Positions 53,737-62,835 are shown, counted from the stretch's first letter. The stretch: DNA of 64,000 nt from JALORV01 sp963702595 (GCA_963702595.1 CAVPDC010000022.1:310001-374000); one strand, 5' to 3'. The notes: generated from the letters alone by a model not told the origin. A program made the numbers and translations.

Positions 53737-54789
53737 ATGTATCGCCACCTTCTCGTTCCCATCGACGATTCCCTGTTGTCGACGGAAGTCGTACGGCAGG
53801 CCGTGCTGTTCGCGAAGTCCATCGGCGCCAAGGTCACGTTCTTTCATGCGAAGGAAGACTACGGCGCCACCAGCGTGGCGGCCCTTGAGCGCGTCATGTG
53901 GCCCGGCGCCTACAACGACCAGATCGCCGGGGAGGCGCGCGCCATCCTGGCCAAGGCGGCAGTTGCTGCACGTGAATTTGGCGTCGAGCACGACGTCATG
54001 GAGGTGACGGCCGACCGCCCTCATGAAGCGATCCTGCTGGCGGCCGAATCACGCGGCTGCGACCTCATCTTCATGGCCTCGCATGGACGCCGCGGCCTCA
54101 AGGGGCTGATGCTCGGTTCGCAGACACAGAAGGTGCTGCAGCAGGCGACCATTCCGGTGCTGGTGGCGGCAGTGGAGAGCAATGCGCCGGCATCCGAGTT
54201 GATTCCCGCCATCGCAGTACTGCGCGACGAACATCGCTCGCTGGCCGCGGTCGTGCACGGGCTCGATCTCCTGGCGAACGAAGTGCGCGCAACGGGCGAG
54301 CCGCCCCGCTTCGAGCTGCTGAAAGCGATGCTCTCCTATGTCCGTGAGTTCCCCGAGAAACTGCATCACCCGAAGGAAGAGCACTTTCTCTTCAAGAAGC
54401 TGCGCGAGCGCACTTCGGAGTTCAACGATTCTCTCGACGACCTTGAGCGCCAGCATCGCGAGAGTGCCCGTCTTGTCGACGAGCTGGACAAGACTATCGC
54501 CCGCTACGAGGCCGATCCCGAAAATGGGCATGAGCAGTTTGTAGAGGCCGTTCGGCGATTCGCCGCTGTCCAGCAGCGGCACATGAGCTTCGAGGCAGGG
54601 GTGATCATTCCCGCTGCGCGCGAGTACCTGACCGCCGCGGACTGGGATGAGGTCTATCGAGCATTCGCCGATAACGGCGATCCGCGCCTCAGCGCGGAAA
54701 CCGACGAGGAGTACCGGCAGCTCTTCGTACGGATCCAGAACCTATCGCCGCCGTCGCCGGTGCGCGAACCGGCGCCGGCGATGACCTGA
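53737..54789 (+). CDS. Universal stress protein fused to a hemerythrin-like domain
   Basis: A 350-residue cytosolic fusion. The start is ATG 53737 with AAGGAG upstream; the 80 extra residues of the longer frame are not protein-like. Residues 1-145 are a UspA domain (MYRHLLVPIDDSLLSTEVVR) with an ATP-binding motif in SHGRRGLKGLMLGSQTQ. Residues about 165-310 form a four-helix hemerythrin-like domain with likely iron ligands in RDEHRSL, HHPKEEHFLF, ERQHRES and RHMSFEAGVIIPAA. The pairing suggests a stress protein that senses or stores oxygen, NO or iron. Its promoter region contains TTGATCAA but no full FNR site. Confidence 0.87.
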   Translation: MYRHLLVPIDDSLLSTEVVRQAVLFAKSIGAKVTFFHAKEDYGATSVAALERVMWPGAYNDQIAGEARAILAKAAVAAREFGVEHDVMEVTADRPHEAILLAAESRGCDLIFMASHGRRGLKGLMLGSQTQKVLQQATIPVLVAAVESNAPASELIPAIAVLRDEHRSLAAVVHGLDLLANEVRATGEPPRFELLKAMLSYVREFPEKLHHPKEEHFLFKKLRERTSEFNDSLDDLERQHRESARLVDELDKTIARYEADPENGHEQFVEAVRRFAAVQQRHMSFEAGVIIPAAREYLTAADWDEVYRAFADNGDPRLSAETDEEYRQLFVRIQNLSPPSPVREPAPAMT

Positions 54790-55139
54790 CCTCCTAGAGG
54801 CCGCAGAAGCCGGCGCGGCTGCGCGGTGCTGCGCAGCGCGGCTGGAATCTGACGCCTGAGCGGCTCCCCGCGCCAGCGGCCCTAGACGGTCGGGTGTGGG
54901 CATTAAACGCGATCGCGAATCCCCGCGGGGCCGATGTGGTTCGCCAGCACGGCTGTGTGGATTCCGTCCGCCGCGGCGAGCCGCTGCGGGCCGTAGGTCG
55001 CGGTGGTGCCAACCCCGTTGGAGTCATGGGCACTGGCGATAATGGCGAGGGGCTGGTAAGAAATGCCGACGCCGGGCGACTGATGAGTCACTGGTGTAGA
55101 TCCACTCCATCGGGAGTGGCAAGAAAGGAGCCCGCCTTG
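54790..55139. other. Gene-free stretch before msrB
   Basis: 350 bp with no convincing gene. Minus-strand ORFs of 62 and 79 codons have neither ribosome-binding sites nor recognisable families. A GC-rich inverted segment near 54812-54845 (GCGCGGCTGCGCGGTGCTGC, then GCAGCGCGGC) could form a hairpin after the hemerythrin gene. AAGAAAGGAG at 55121-55130 is the msrB ribosome-binding site. Confidence 0.45.
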
Positions 55140-55625
55140 ATGTCTCGACGCAACCTGCTCTCGTGGCTCGCCCTGGGCGGACTGGGCGCCCTTAAAACCT
55201 CTGCAGCGGACACTGCGCCCGCGGGACGCAGCGACACGCTGCGACTGACCGACGACGAGTGGCGCAGGCGACTGACGGCCGAGCAGTACCGCGTGCTGCG
55301 CCGGGAGGGAACGGAAGCGCCGTTTTCAAGCAAGCTCAACGGCGAAAAGCGGCGTGGCACCTACAAGTGTGTCGCCTGCGACCTGCCACTGTTCGCGAGC
55401 AGCATGAAGTTCGACAGCGGCACGGGCTGGCCGAGTTTCTTCGAAACGCTGCCGGGCGCGTTCGGCTTGCGCACTGACTACAAGCTGATCCTCCCGCGCA
55501 CCGAGTACCACTGCGCGCGCTGTGGCGGGCACCACGGTCATGTCTTCGACGACGGACCGAAGCCGACCGGCAAGCGCTACTGCAACAATGGCGTGTGCCT
55601 GAAGTTCGAACCGGAGGTCGCGTGA
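55140..55625 (+). CDS. msrB: Peptide-methionine (R)-S-oxide reductase, exported
   Basis: A 161-residue MsrB with an N-terminal twin-arginine-like signal (MSRRNLLSWLALGGLGAL), so it is probably periplasmic. The catalytic domain follows: zinc pairs CVACDL and CARCGGHHGHVF, GTGWPSFF, and the catalytic Cys in RYCNNGVCLKF. ATG 55140 with AGGAG about 7 nt upstream is the best start; the frame upstream lacks protein character. The stop overlaps the GTG start of msrA, so both stereoisomers of methionine sulfoxide would be repaired together. Confidence 0.93.
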   Translation: MSRRNLLSWLALGGLGALKTSAADTAPAGRSDTLRLTDDEWRRRLTAEQYRVLRREGTEAPFSSKLNGEKRRGTYKCVACDLPLFASSMKFDSGTGWPSFFETLPGAFGLRTDYKLILPRTEYHCARCGGHHGHVFDDGPKPTGKRYCNNGVCLKFEPEVA

Positions 55626-56236
55626 TCCATCGTTGGGCGTGGCTGCTGCTTGCGGCGGCGCTGACCGGCGCCGCGTCGGCGCAGACCAAGCCGGCAAGCG
55701 CACGGACGGAGTCCGCGATATTCGCCGGCGGCTGTTTCTGGTGTGTCGAGTCGGACTTCGACAAGGTTGAGGGCGTCGTCGCGACGACCTCGGGCTACAT
55801 CGGTGGCCGGAAGGCGAACCCGACGTACTCGGAAGTCTCGGCCGGCTGGACCGGGCACACCGAGGCCGTGAAGATCGAGTTCGATCCTGCGCGAGTGACC
55901 TATGCGCAACTGCTCGAGAAGTTCTGGCCGACGATCGACCCGACGGTGAAGGATCAGCAGTTCTGCGACGTCGGCTCGCAGTACCGCACCGGCATCTTTG
56001 CGCTCGATGCGCGGCAGCTGAAGGAAGCCGAGGCTTCGAAGGCAATGCTGCAGAAGTCAAAGCCGTTTAAGGCGCCGATTGTCACAGACGTCTCGCTCGC
56101 CGGAACGTTCTATCCGGCCGAGGAGTATCACCAGGACTACTACCTGAAGAACCCGATCCGCTACAAGTTCTATCGGGCGAACTGCGGCCGCGATGCGCGG
56201 CTGAAGCAGCTTTGGGGCGTGGCGGACGCGCGTTGA
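55622..56236 (+). CDS. msrA: Peptide-methionine (S)-S-oxide reductase, exported
   Basis: A 204-residue MsrA starting at GTG 55622, overlapping the msrB stop as GTGA. It has a signal peptide (HRWAWLLLAAALTGAASAQ), then the catalytic motif FAGGCFWCVESDFDKVEGV. GYIGGRKANPTYSEVSAGWT, GSQYRTGIFALD and the C-terminal region EEYHQDYYLKNP are typical. With msrB it forms a likely periplasmic repair pair for oxidised methionine. Confidence 0.95.
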   Translation: MIHRWAWLLLAAALTGAASAQTKPASARTESAIFAGGCFWCVESDFDKVEGVVATTSGYIGGRKANPTYSEVSAGWTGHTEAVKIEFDPARVTYAQLLEKFWPTIDPTVKDQQFCDVGSQYRTGIFALDARQLKEAEASKAMLQKSKPFKAPIVTDVSLAGTFYPAEEYHQDYYLKNPIRYKFYRANCGRDARLKQLWGVADAR

Positions 56237-56245
56237 TGTTTCCAA

Positions 56246-57343
56246 TCAGGCGCGGCCAGACGCATGGCCGGACAGATGAGCGCGGCGCCACGCGCGCGGC
56301 GATTGTCCTGTCCAGCCGCGAAAGGCGCGCGACAGTGCGCTGATGTCCGAGTAGTGCAAGGCGGCGGCTATGTCGCCCAGCGGCATTTGGCTTTCCTCGA
56401 TCAACTGCTGGGCCACAAGCCGACGTGCTTCGGCAATCAGCTCCTGCAGGCTGGCGCCTTCGGCGGTGAGGCGGCGGCGCAACGTCCGCTCGCTGACCGA
56501 AAAGAGGTTGGCAATGCTTGGTGCGTTGTCCGTGCCGCCCAGCACGGCGGTGCGGAGCACGCGACGGACTCGGTCGGTCAGATGCCTGGGCGTACGGCGT
56601 TCCAGCGTGTCGAGCAGGCTCTTCAGGAGTCGATGAAGGTCCGGGTCAGCGCCAACGACCGGGGACGACAGCCAGCGCGTTTCAAGCACGATCATCGACA
56701 TGGTTGCGTTGAATCGCACCGGTGCCTCGAAGTGATCGCGATAGGGTCGCGTTTCGCGCGGAGGCGCATGGGCCAGGCGCACTTCGATCGGGCGCCAGCG
56801 TGGCCCGCACAGCAACTTGAACATGCGATGTCCGATCGCGATCCCGAACTCTTCGATGAGCCCGCGCGCCGGAGTATCCAGCGCGTAGACCGAGTAACTG
56901 AGGCCCGAACGTCGGTCATCGAGCGCCGACAGTTCGGGGACGGCGCCGCGATCGTGCAGATGATGTCGGAGGATCAGGCTGCGGAGCGCGGCGCCGACCG
57001 ACGCCTCGTTTCGCATCAGGTATCCCACCGGACCCAGCATCGGCAGATCAAAGTTCGCCCCCATCAGCAGCGCGAAGTGGGGTGTGTCGGTGAGCTCCGC
57101 ACACCGAGCGATCAGCCGGCCCCCCGTCGGAAACGGGATCCGGTTTGCATCGTTGTTCAGCCCGCGAAGCGTGAGGCCTGCTTCTTTGAGCACGGGCACC
57201 GGATAGACCCCGCACTGACGAAGCGCGACCGGAATCGTTCGCAGAGGTCCTGCGCTAACGTCCCCCCACGCACTCGGGCGGGCGTGGCCTTGAGGCACAA
57301 CCTTCAGCCTGCGCTGTTTGGCGCGAGCCACTTTAACTGTCAT
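56246..57343 (-). CDS. AraC-family transcriptional regulator
   Basis: A 365-residue regulator of the OruR/ArgR-like AraC subgroup. A variable N-terminal domain spans about 30-225 (DTPHFALLMGANFDLPMLGP, AGLTLRGL). The C-terminal double helix-turn-helix covers about 270-355, with FSVSERTLRRRLTAEGASLQ and DISALSRAFRGWTGQSPRAW. It diverges from the arylsulfatase operon across 324 bp and is its most likely regulator; the inducer is unknown. It is convergent with msrA, 9 bp apart. Confidence 0.9.
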   Translation of the reverse strand: MTVKVARAKQRRLKVVPQGHARPSAWGDVSAGPLRTIPVALRQCGVYPVPVLKEAGLTLRGLNNDANRIPFPTGGRLIARCAELTDTPHFALLMGANFDLPMLGPVGYLMRNEASVGAALRSLILRHHLHDRGAVPELSALDDRRSGLSYSVYALDTPARGLIEEFGIAIGHRMFKLLCGPRWRPIEVRLAHAPPRETRPYRDHFEAPVRFNATMSMIVLETRWLSSPVVGADPDLHRLLKSLLDTLERRTPRHLTDRVRRVLRTAVLGGTDNAPSIANLFSVSERTLRRRLTAEGASLQELIAEARRLVAQQLIEESQMPLGDIAAALHYSDISALSRAFRGWTGQSPRAWRRAHLSGHASGRA

Positions 57344-57667
57344 CGTATGGTGATCTCATTTAGCCTGGTCGGGAAAGCCGCGAAACCTGAACAAGTTGGC
57401 CGAAATTGTCAAGTCCATCCGCGGCCTCTGAGTCAAGATCCGCGTCCGCCGCTCGAAATAGGACAGGCTCCGTTGAGGGTTCGGCGTTACGGTGCTTTCG
57501 CCATCGATGTATATGCGGAAGCGGGGGTATCCCGCTCTGAAAGGTGTCGGGAGCAAACGTCGCCGCGACTGGTGGCGGCAATTTGGCAAATACTGTGCCC
57601 GGAGTAAACGGGCTTCGGTTCCATCTGCGGTCACGATAGCCGCCGGACGGTGGCGGGAGGAAATTTG
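57344..57667. other. Divergent regulatory region between the AraC gene and arylsulfatase
   Basis: 324 bp without a gene. It ends in GGGAGGA (57654-57660), the arylsulfatase ribosome-binding site. TTACGG followed after 17 bp by TATATG (around 57489-57517) is a weak promoter candidate on the plus strand. No clear direct repeat for AraC binding could be fixed by eye. Confidence 0.4.
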
Positions 57668-60160
57668 ATGAGCAAGATTGCGCAGGCGTGGCTCGTGTCG
57701 ATCGCGAGCATGGTGGTGATTGGCGGGGCACAGGCCCAGCAGGTCACCGGCACGCTGGGCTCGCCCAGCGCCACGACCACGGTCCCCAATACCCAGTTGC
57801 CGGCACCGGATCCGAAGTTTGGCGGCGTGATCAAGGACGGTGCTCTGCAGTCCAAGCCGTGGTGGCCGGCGCGCGTGGTGCCGCCCAAGGGCGCTCCCAA
57901 TGTGCTGCTGATCATCACCGACGACGCCGGATTTGGCGTGCCCTCGACATTCGGCGGCGTCATTCCGACTCCGACGATGGACCGCATAGCCAACGAAGGG
58001 CTGCGCTACAACCGCGTGTTCTCCACGGCACTGTGCTCCCCGACCCGTGCTGCGCTGATCACCGGGCGCAACCATCACTCGGCCGGATTCGGCGTGATCT
58101 CGGAGCAATCGACCGGCTTCCCCGGCTACAACAGCATCATCGCCAGGGACAAGGCGACGATCGGGCGGATCCTGCTCGACAACGGCTATTCGACCTCGTG
58201 GTTCGGCAAGAACCACAACACGCCGGCCTTCGCGGCCAGCCAGGTCGGGCCGTTTGATCAGTGGCCGAGCGGCATGGGCTTCGAATACTTCTATGGCTTC
58301 GTCGGTGGTGACGCCAACCAGTGGCAGCCGAATCTGTTTCGCAACACGACGCAGATCTTCCCGTTCGAGGGCAAGCCGGGCTGGAACCTGATCACCGGCA
58401 TGGCCGATGACGCGATCGACTACATGACGCGCATCCACCAGACCGACCCCTCCAAGCCGATCTTCATCAAGTACGCGCCTGGAGCTACGCACGCACCGCA
58501 CCACCCGACCAAGGAATGGGTCGACAAGGTCCGTGCGATGAAACTCTTCGACGGCGGTTACGAGAAGCTGCGAGAGCAGATCTTCGAGAACCAGAAGAAG
58601 CTCGGCGTGATCCCGAAGGACACCAAGCTCGGGCCGTGGCCGAGCCAGATGCTCAAGCCTTGGGACCAGTTGACGGCCGACGAGAAGAAACTCTTCATCC
58701 GGCAGGTCGAGATCTTCGCCGCGTACGCCGCCTATAGCGACCACGAGATCGGCCGCGTGATCCAGCATTTCCAGGACCTGGGCAAGCTCGACAATACGCT
58801 GGTCATCTACATCAACGGCGACAACGGCACCAGCGCCGAAGGCGGCCCGAACGGCACGCCGAACGAGGTGGCATTCTTCAACGGCGTGCAGGTCCCCGTG
58901 GACGTGCAGATGAAGTTCTACGACGTCTGGGGCACCGAGCAGACCTACAACCACATGTCGGCCGGCTGGTCGTGGGCCTTCGACACGCCATTTTCGTGGT
59001 TCAAGCAGAACGCCTCGGCGCTGGGCGGAATCAACCAGAACATGGTGGTGTCCTGGCCGGCGCGCATCAAGGACAAGGGCGCGCTGCGCGAGCAGTTCGT
59101 GCACGTCATCGACGTCGTGCCGACGATCCTCGAGGCCGCCGGCATCAAGGCACCGCTCGCGGTGGATGGCATCAAGCAGGCGCCGATCGAGGGCACGAGC
59201 TTCGCCTACACCTTCGATGCGGCCAACGCCAGGGCGCCGCAACGCCACAAGACGCAGTACTTCGAGATGATGGGCCAGTGGGCTCTGTACGACGATGGCT
59301 GGTTCCTTTCCACCAAAGTCAACCGCGCGCCGTGGGACGCGTTCGGGCCGGCCAACCCCGAACCGCTGAACAACCAGGTGCTCGAACTCTTCAACCTGAA
59401 CGCCGATTTCAGCCAGACCACCGACCTGGCGGCGAAGAACCCAGGCAAGGTCAAGGAGATGAAAGCCAAGTTCATCGCCGAGGCCAGGAAGTACCAGGTC
59501 TTCCCGATGGACGCGTCGGTGGCGGCGCGCATTGTCGCGCCGCGGCCGAACATCACCGCCGGGCGTACCGAGTTCGTCTACACACGGCCGATGGTCGGTC
59601 TGCCGCAGGGCGATTCACCGTTCATTCTCAACTCGTCCTACACGATCACCGCTGACATCGAGGTGCCGCAAGGCGGCGCCGAAGGCATGCTCGTGACCTC
59701 GGGCGGTCGCTTCGCCGGGTACGGCTTCTACCTGCTGAAGGGCAAACCGGTGTTCCTCTGGAACCTGGTCGATCTCGAGCGCGTGAAGTGGGAGGCCCCG
59801 GATGCGCTGCCGCCCGGAAAGCACATGATCGAGTTCGACTTCAAGTACGACGGCCTCGGTGCCGGCACGCTGGCCTTCAATAATTTCAGCGGTGTCGGCC
59901 GGCCTGGCACCGGCACGCTGAAGGTCAACGGCAAGGTGGTCGCCACCAAGACCATGCCGCGCACGCTGCCGATGATCCTGCAGTGGGACGAGAGCTTCGA
60001 TGTGGGGTCCGACACACTGACCGGCGTGAACGACGCCGACTACAAGCCGCCGTTCGCGTTCACCGGCAAGCTCAACAAAGTGACGGTCAAGCTCGACCGC
60101 CCGCAGCTGTCGCCGGCCGACATCAAGAAGCTCGAAGCCGCGATGGTCAAGAAGGACTGA
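57668..60160 (+). CDS. Arylsulfatase, exported
   Basis: An 830-residue sulfatase. The start is ATG 57668 with GGGAGGA upstream. It has a signal peptide (IASMVVIGGAQA). The sulfatase domain runs from about residue 77: NVLLIITDDAGFG gives the calcium-binding Asp pair 85-86, and CSPTRAALITGR holds Cys123, which must be oxidised to formylglycine. GKNHNTP and HVIDVVPTILEAAGI follow. The last 200 or so residues are a beta-rich lectin-like domain (VTSGGRFAGYGFYLLKGKPV). It hydrolyses sulfate esters, giving sulfate for assimilation. The maturing formylglycine-generating enzyme is not in the window. It heads a run of exported proteins. Confidence 0.94.
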   Translation: MSKIAQAWLVSIASMVVIGGAQAQQVTGTLGSPSATTTVPNTQLPAPDPKFGGVIKDGALQSKPWWPARVVPPKGAPNVLLIITDDAGFGVPSTFGGVIPTPTMDRIANEGLRYNRVFSTALCSPTRAALITGRNHHSAGFGVISEQSTGFPGYNSIIARDKATIGRILLDNGYSTSWFGKNHNTPAFAASQVGPFDQWPSGMGFEYFYGFVGGDANQWQPNLFRNTTQIFPFEGKPGWNLITGMADDAIDYMTRIHQTDPSKPIFIKYAPGATHAPHHPTKEWVDKVRAMKLFDGGYEKLREQIFENQKKLGVIPKDTKLGPWPSQMLKPWDQLTADEKKLFIRQVEIFAAYAAYSDHEIGRVIQHFQDLGKLDNTLVIYINGDNGTSAEGGPNGTPNEVAFFNGVQVPVDVQMKFYDVWGTEQTYNHMSAGWSWAFDTPFSWFKQNASALGGINQNMVVSWPARIKDKGALREQFVHVIDVVPTILEAAGIKAPLAVDGIKQAPIEGTSFAYTFDAANARAPQRHKTQYFEMMGQWALYDDGWFLSTKVNRAPWDAFGPANPEPLNNQVLELFNLNADFSQTTDLAAKNPGKVKEMKAKFIAEARKYQVFPMDASVAARIVAPRPNITAGRTEFVYTRPMVGLPQGDSPFILNSSYTITADIEVPQGGAEGMLVTSGGRFAGYGFYLLKGKPVFLWNLVDLERVKWEAPDALPPGKHMIEFDFKYDGLGAGTLAFNNFSGVGRPGTGTLKVNGKVVATKTMPRTLPMILQWDESFDVGSDTLTGVNDADYKPPFAFTGKLNKVTVKLDRPQLSPADIKKLEAAMVKKD

Positions 60161-60215
60161 AGTGGTCGATGCGGTCATCGGTCCACCTGCCGCTCGACGC
60201 GATGGCCCTGTCGAC

Positions 60216-60653
60216 ATGAGGCGGGCGCGCAGGGCCGTGCTGATCGCTGCCGCCGGCGCCTGCTGGCTGACACTGGAAGTGGCGGCCGGCATCGCGCGGG
60301 CGCAGTGGGCAGCGCCGCCGGCCGGCGCACCGAAGGCCGGCGACCGCGGCTTTGACGTGCTGCGCGGGCGCTGGGTGCGGCCCGACGGCGGTTACGTGAT
60401 CGAGATCCGCGGTGTCGACTCGGCTGGCAAGCTCGACGCCAGCTATGCCAACCCGCGGCCACTGCCGTTCGCGCGGGCCGAAGCGGCGCGTGATGGCGCG
60501 ACGATCAGCGTCTACGTGGAACTTCGCGCCGGCGGCTACGACGGCTCGAACTACGCACTCGTTTACGACGCCACGAACGATCGGCTCGCAGGCGTCTACA
60601 CCCAGGCAGTGGCGAAGCAGAAGTTCGACGTTTACTTCGTGCGGGCCCGCTAG
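60216..60653 (+). CDS. Small exported protein of unknown function
   Basis: A 145-residue protein. I prefer ATG 60216, because residues after it form a signal (VLIAAAGACWLTLEVAAGIA, then RAQ). A GTG at 60162, 2 nt after the arylsulfatase stop, is possible. The mature part is about 110 residues, beta-rich with many Tyr (GGYVIEIRGVDSAGKLDASY, YDGSNYALVYDATNDRLAGV). This pattern resembles small lipocalin-like exported domains, but I do not recognise a named family. Genomic linkage suggests a role with the arylsulfatase. Confidence 0.75.
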   Translation: MRRARRAVLIAAAGACWLTLEVAAGIARAQWAAPPAGAPKAGDRGFDVLRGRWVRPDGGYVIEIRGVDSAGKLDASYANPRPLPFARAEAARDGATISVYVELRAGGYDGSNYALVYDATNDRLAGVYTQAVAKQKFDVYFVRAR

Positions 60654-60766
60654 CCGATTGCTGATCGGGTCCCACCACATGATCGAGTAGTCACAACCAA
60701 CCCTGCCGGTTGCTGGCCGCGAAACTTCGCGGCCCGAACGGCCACAACCTTGAGGACCCCGTTCCG

Positions 60767-61057
60767 ATGAAACCTGCAACCAGACTTGTGAAGGCCGCGC
60801 TGCTGGCCGGCATGTTCGGCGCCGGCGTCGCGCTGGCGCAGTACCCGATTCTCGACATGATGGCCGGCCGGGTCGTGCAGAAGTACCAGACGTCGACCTG
60901 TGAGCAGCTGTGGGAGGCACGCAGCCAGCCGAAGACCGAGCGCGAGCAGGAGCTGATCACCCTGCTGCGCAAGGATCCCCAGGCGCGTCAGGCCTTCATC
61001 AACAAGATTGCGGCGCCGGTGGCAAACAAGATGTTCGAGTGCGGGATGATCCCGTAA
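60767..61057 (+). CDS. Small exported protein of unknown function
   Basis: A 96-residue protein from ATG 60767, with signal peptide (LVKAALLAGMFGAGVALAQ). The mature part of about 70 residues is helical and charged, with two Cys (STCEQLWEARSQPKTEREQE and KMFECGMIP) that could form a disulfide. No family is recognised. It sits between the small exported protein and the DUF2092-like gene, 28 bp before the latter. Confidence 0.75.
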   Translation: MKPATRLVKAALLAGMFGAGVALAQYPILDMMAGRVVQKYQTSTCEQLWEARSQPKTEREQELITLLRKDPQARQAFINKIAAPVANKMFECGMIP

Positions 61058-61085
61058 TGCGCAGCGTCGCCGCAGGAGTGAGTCG

Positions 61086-61991
61086 ATGAGACTGAACGTC
61101 GTGACTGTCGTGCTGGTTCTGGCATGCTGCCTTGGGCTGCCGCTGTCCGGAGTAGCCCAGACCGGGGCACCTTCCGCCGCCCCGCCCGCGAGCAAGGCGA
61201 CGAAGCCTGCGCCCAAGCCCGCTGCGCGGCCCGCCGCGGCCGAGTTCAAGATGGTGCTCGAGCCGCGCGCGATGGAACTGCTGAAGGCGATGAGCCAGCG
61301 GCTGGCGGCGGCACGCACGCTCGCGTTCACCGCCACCGCAGGCTTCGAGTTTCCGAGCAAGCTCGGCCCGCCGATCGTCTACACGCAGCGCTACGAGGTC
61401 GCATTGCAGCGCCCCGACCGCTTTCGCGTGCTGATGCAGGGCGACGGTCCGGCGTCCGAGTTCTACTTCGACGGCAAGTCGATGATCGCCTTCGCGCCAG
61501 CGGAGAATCTCGCCGCCGTGGCCGACGCCCCGGCGAGCATCGACGCCATGCTGAAGAAAGCGTACGAGACCGCATCGATCTTCTTCCCGTTCACGGATCT
61601 CGTCGTGGCCGATCCCTACGAAGCGCTGGCGGCCGGCAAGCTGGCCTTCGTCATCGGACCGTCCAGCATCGTCGGGGGCGTCAAGACGAACATGGTTGCC
61701 TGGGCGAACGACGATGTGTTCCTGCAGATCTGGATCGGCGCCGAAGACCAGCTGCCTCGGCGCGTGCGGGCGCAGTTCAGCGCGGACCCGTTGCGGCTGC
61801 GCCATGAACTCGAGCTGTCGGACTGGAAGCTCGACGGCGTCTTGCCGGCCGAGACGTTTGCCTCGGTCAAGGTGGCGCAGGCGGGCCGCATGGCATTCGC
61901 GGCGCCGAAGGTGACCCTGCCGCCCGGCCTTAAGCCGATCACGGGCGCAAAACCGGCTGCCGTGAAGGCGAAGCCGGCGGCCTCGAAGTAA
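61086..61991 (+). CDS. DUF2092-like periplasmic protein (LolA-like fold)
   Basis: A 301-residue exported protein: signal peptide (VTVVLVLACCLGLPLSGVAQ), then a Pro/Ala/Lys linker. The main domain has LEPRAMELLKAMSQRLAAAR, VALQRPDRFRVLMQGDGPAS and EFYFDGKSMIAFAPAENLAA. This is the outer-membrane-lipoprotein-sorting-like fold of DUF2092 proteins, whose role is unknown. The C-terminus is again Lys/Pro/Ala-rich. A ribosome-binding site (AGGAG) precedes ATG 61086. The next gene follows 13 bp after the stop. Confidence 0.8.
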   Translation: MRLNVVTVVLVLACCLGLPLSGVAQTGAPSAAPPASKATKPAPKPAARPAAAEFKMVLEPRAMELLKAMSQRLAAARTLAFTATAGFEFPSKLGPPIVYTQRYEVALQRPDRFRVLMQGDGPASEFYFDGKSMIAFAPAENLAAVADAPASIDAMLKKAYETASIFFPFTDLVVADPYEALAAGKLAFVIGPSSIVGGVKTNMVAWANDDVFLQIWIGAEDQLPRRVRAQFSADPLRLRHELELSDWKLDGVLPAETFASVKVAQAGRMAFAAPKVTLPPGLKPITGAKPAAVKAKPAASK

Positions 61992-62004
61992 AGGAGAGAT
62001 CCCG

Positions 62005-62799
62005 ATGCGAACCCTTCATCTCGTTGTGCTGACACTCTGTGTCGGGGCGGTCTGGGCCGGCGATGCCTGGGCCTGGGCCAGTGCCAACCGCGCCGGCGGC
62101 AGCACGAGTCACACTGCAGGCTCCACGACCCATGAAAACCGCTGGGGCGGCGGCACCAATTACACCGCGGGCCAGGGAACGACGCACGAAAACGTCTATG
62201 GCGGCGGCACCTCGCACAACACCTATGGGGGCACGACGCACGAGAACATGTACGGCGGCACCACTTCCGGCGAGGCCGGCGCTGGCGCCTACCATACCTA
62301 TCCGGGCGGGGCGACCTACTACCACCCGCCGGGGGCCTACCCGACCTACCCGGCGTATCACCCGCCGGTCGCGGTGCCGTACTACTCGACCGGATGCTAT
62401 GGCTGCGCGGCGGCGGCCGGCGCGGTCGTCGGGGTCGCGGCGGGTGCCGCGATAGCGTCATCGAGCGCCGCGGCGGCCTCCTCCAACGCCTACGCGGCCG
62501 GGGTCGCGGCCGGCAGCGCGACCACGGCGGCGGCGACCAGCAACGCCTACAACGCAGGCGTCGCGGCCGGCGCGACCGGAGCGACGAGCGCCTACAACGC
62601 CGGCGTCGCCACTGGGGCGGCTGCAGCGGGCGCAACGGCTGCCGGCAATTATGTAATGGGGCTCAACTACGCCTCACTGCCGGCAGGCTCGATCGCGATT
62701 CCGAAGAACGGAGTGACTTACTACCTGAACGGCAACACTTGGTTCAAGCCATCGTACGGAGCCAACGGTGTGTACTACACCGTCGTGCCCACGCCTTGA
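62005..62799 (+). CDS. Low-complexity, repeat-rich exported protein
   Basis: A 264-residue protein with signal peptide (LHLVVLTLCVGAVWAGDAWA). Residues about 40-95 hold three GTTHENxYGG-type repeats rich in Gly, Thr, His and Asn. A Tyr/Pro stretch follows (YYHPPGAYPTYPAYHPP). Residues about 125-215 are nearly pure Ala/Gly with three NAYNAGVAAG-type repeats. The last 45 residues form a compact domain (LPAGSIAIPKNGVTYYLNGN, TWFKPSYGANGVYY) like those closing other outer-surface proteins. AAGGAGAG gives a strong ribosome-binding site. Function is unknown; a surface or matrix role is plausible. Confidence 0.78.
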   Translation: MRTLHLVVLTLCVGAVWAGDAWAWASANRAGGSTSHTAGSTTHENRWGGGTNYTAGQGTTHENVYGGGTSHNTYGGTTHENMYGGTTSGEAGAGAYHTYPGGATYYHPPGAYPTYPAYHPPVAVPYYSTGCYGCAAAAGAVVGVAAGAAIASSSAAAASSNAYAAGVAAGSATTAAATSNAYNAGVAAGATGATSAYNAGVATGAAAAGATAAGNYVMGLNYASLPAGSIAIPKNGVTYYLNGNTWFKPSYGANGVYYTVVPTP

Positions 62800-62835
62800 C
62801 GCAGACCCCGCATCAACAACATCAAGGAGACCCCG

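Noticed and set aside
54903..55091. 62-codon minus-strand ORF with fairly protein-like composition
   Set aside because: No ribosome-binding site and no recognised family. It lies in a GC-rich gap where such ORFs arise by chance.
62005..62799. CRISPR-like or tandem DNA repeat array
   Set aside because: Repeats are at protein level within an open frame with signal peptide and ribosome-binding site, and there are no regular spacers. No CRISPR array was seen anywhere in the window.
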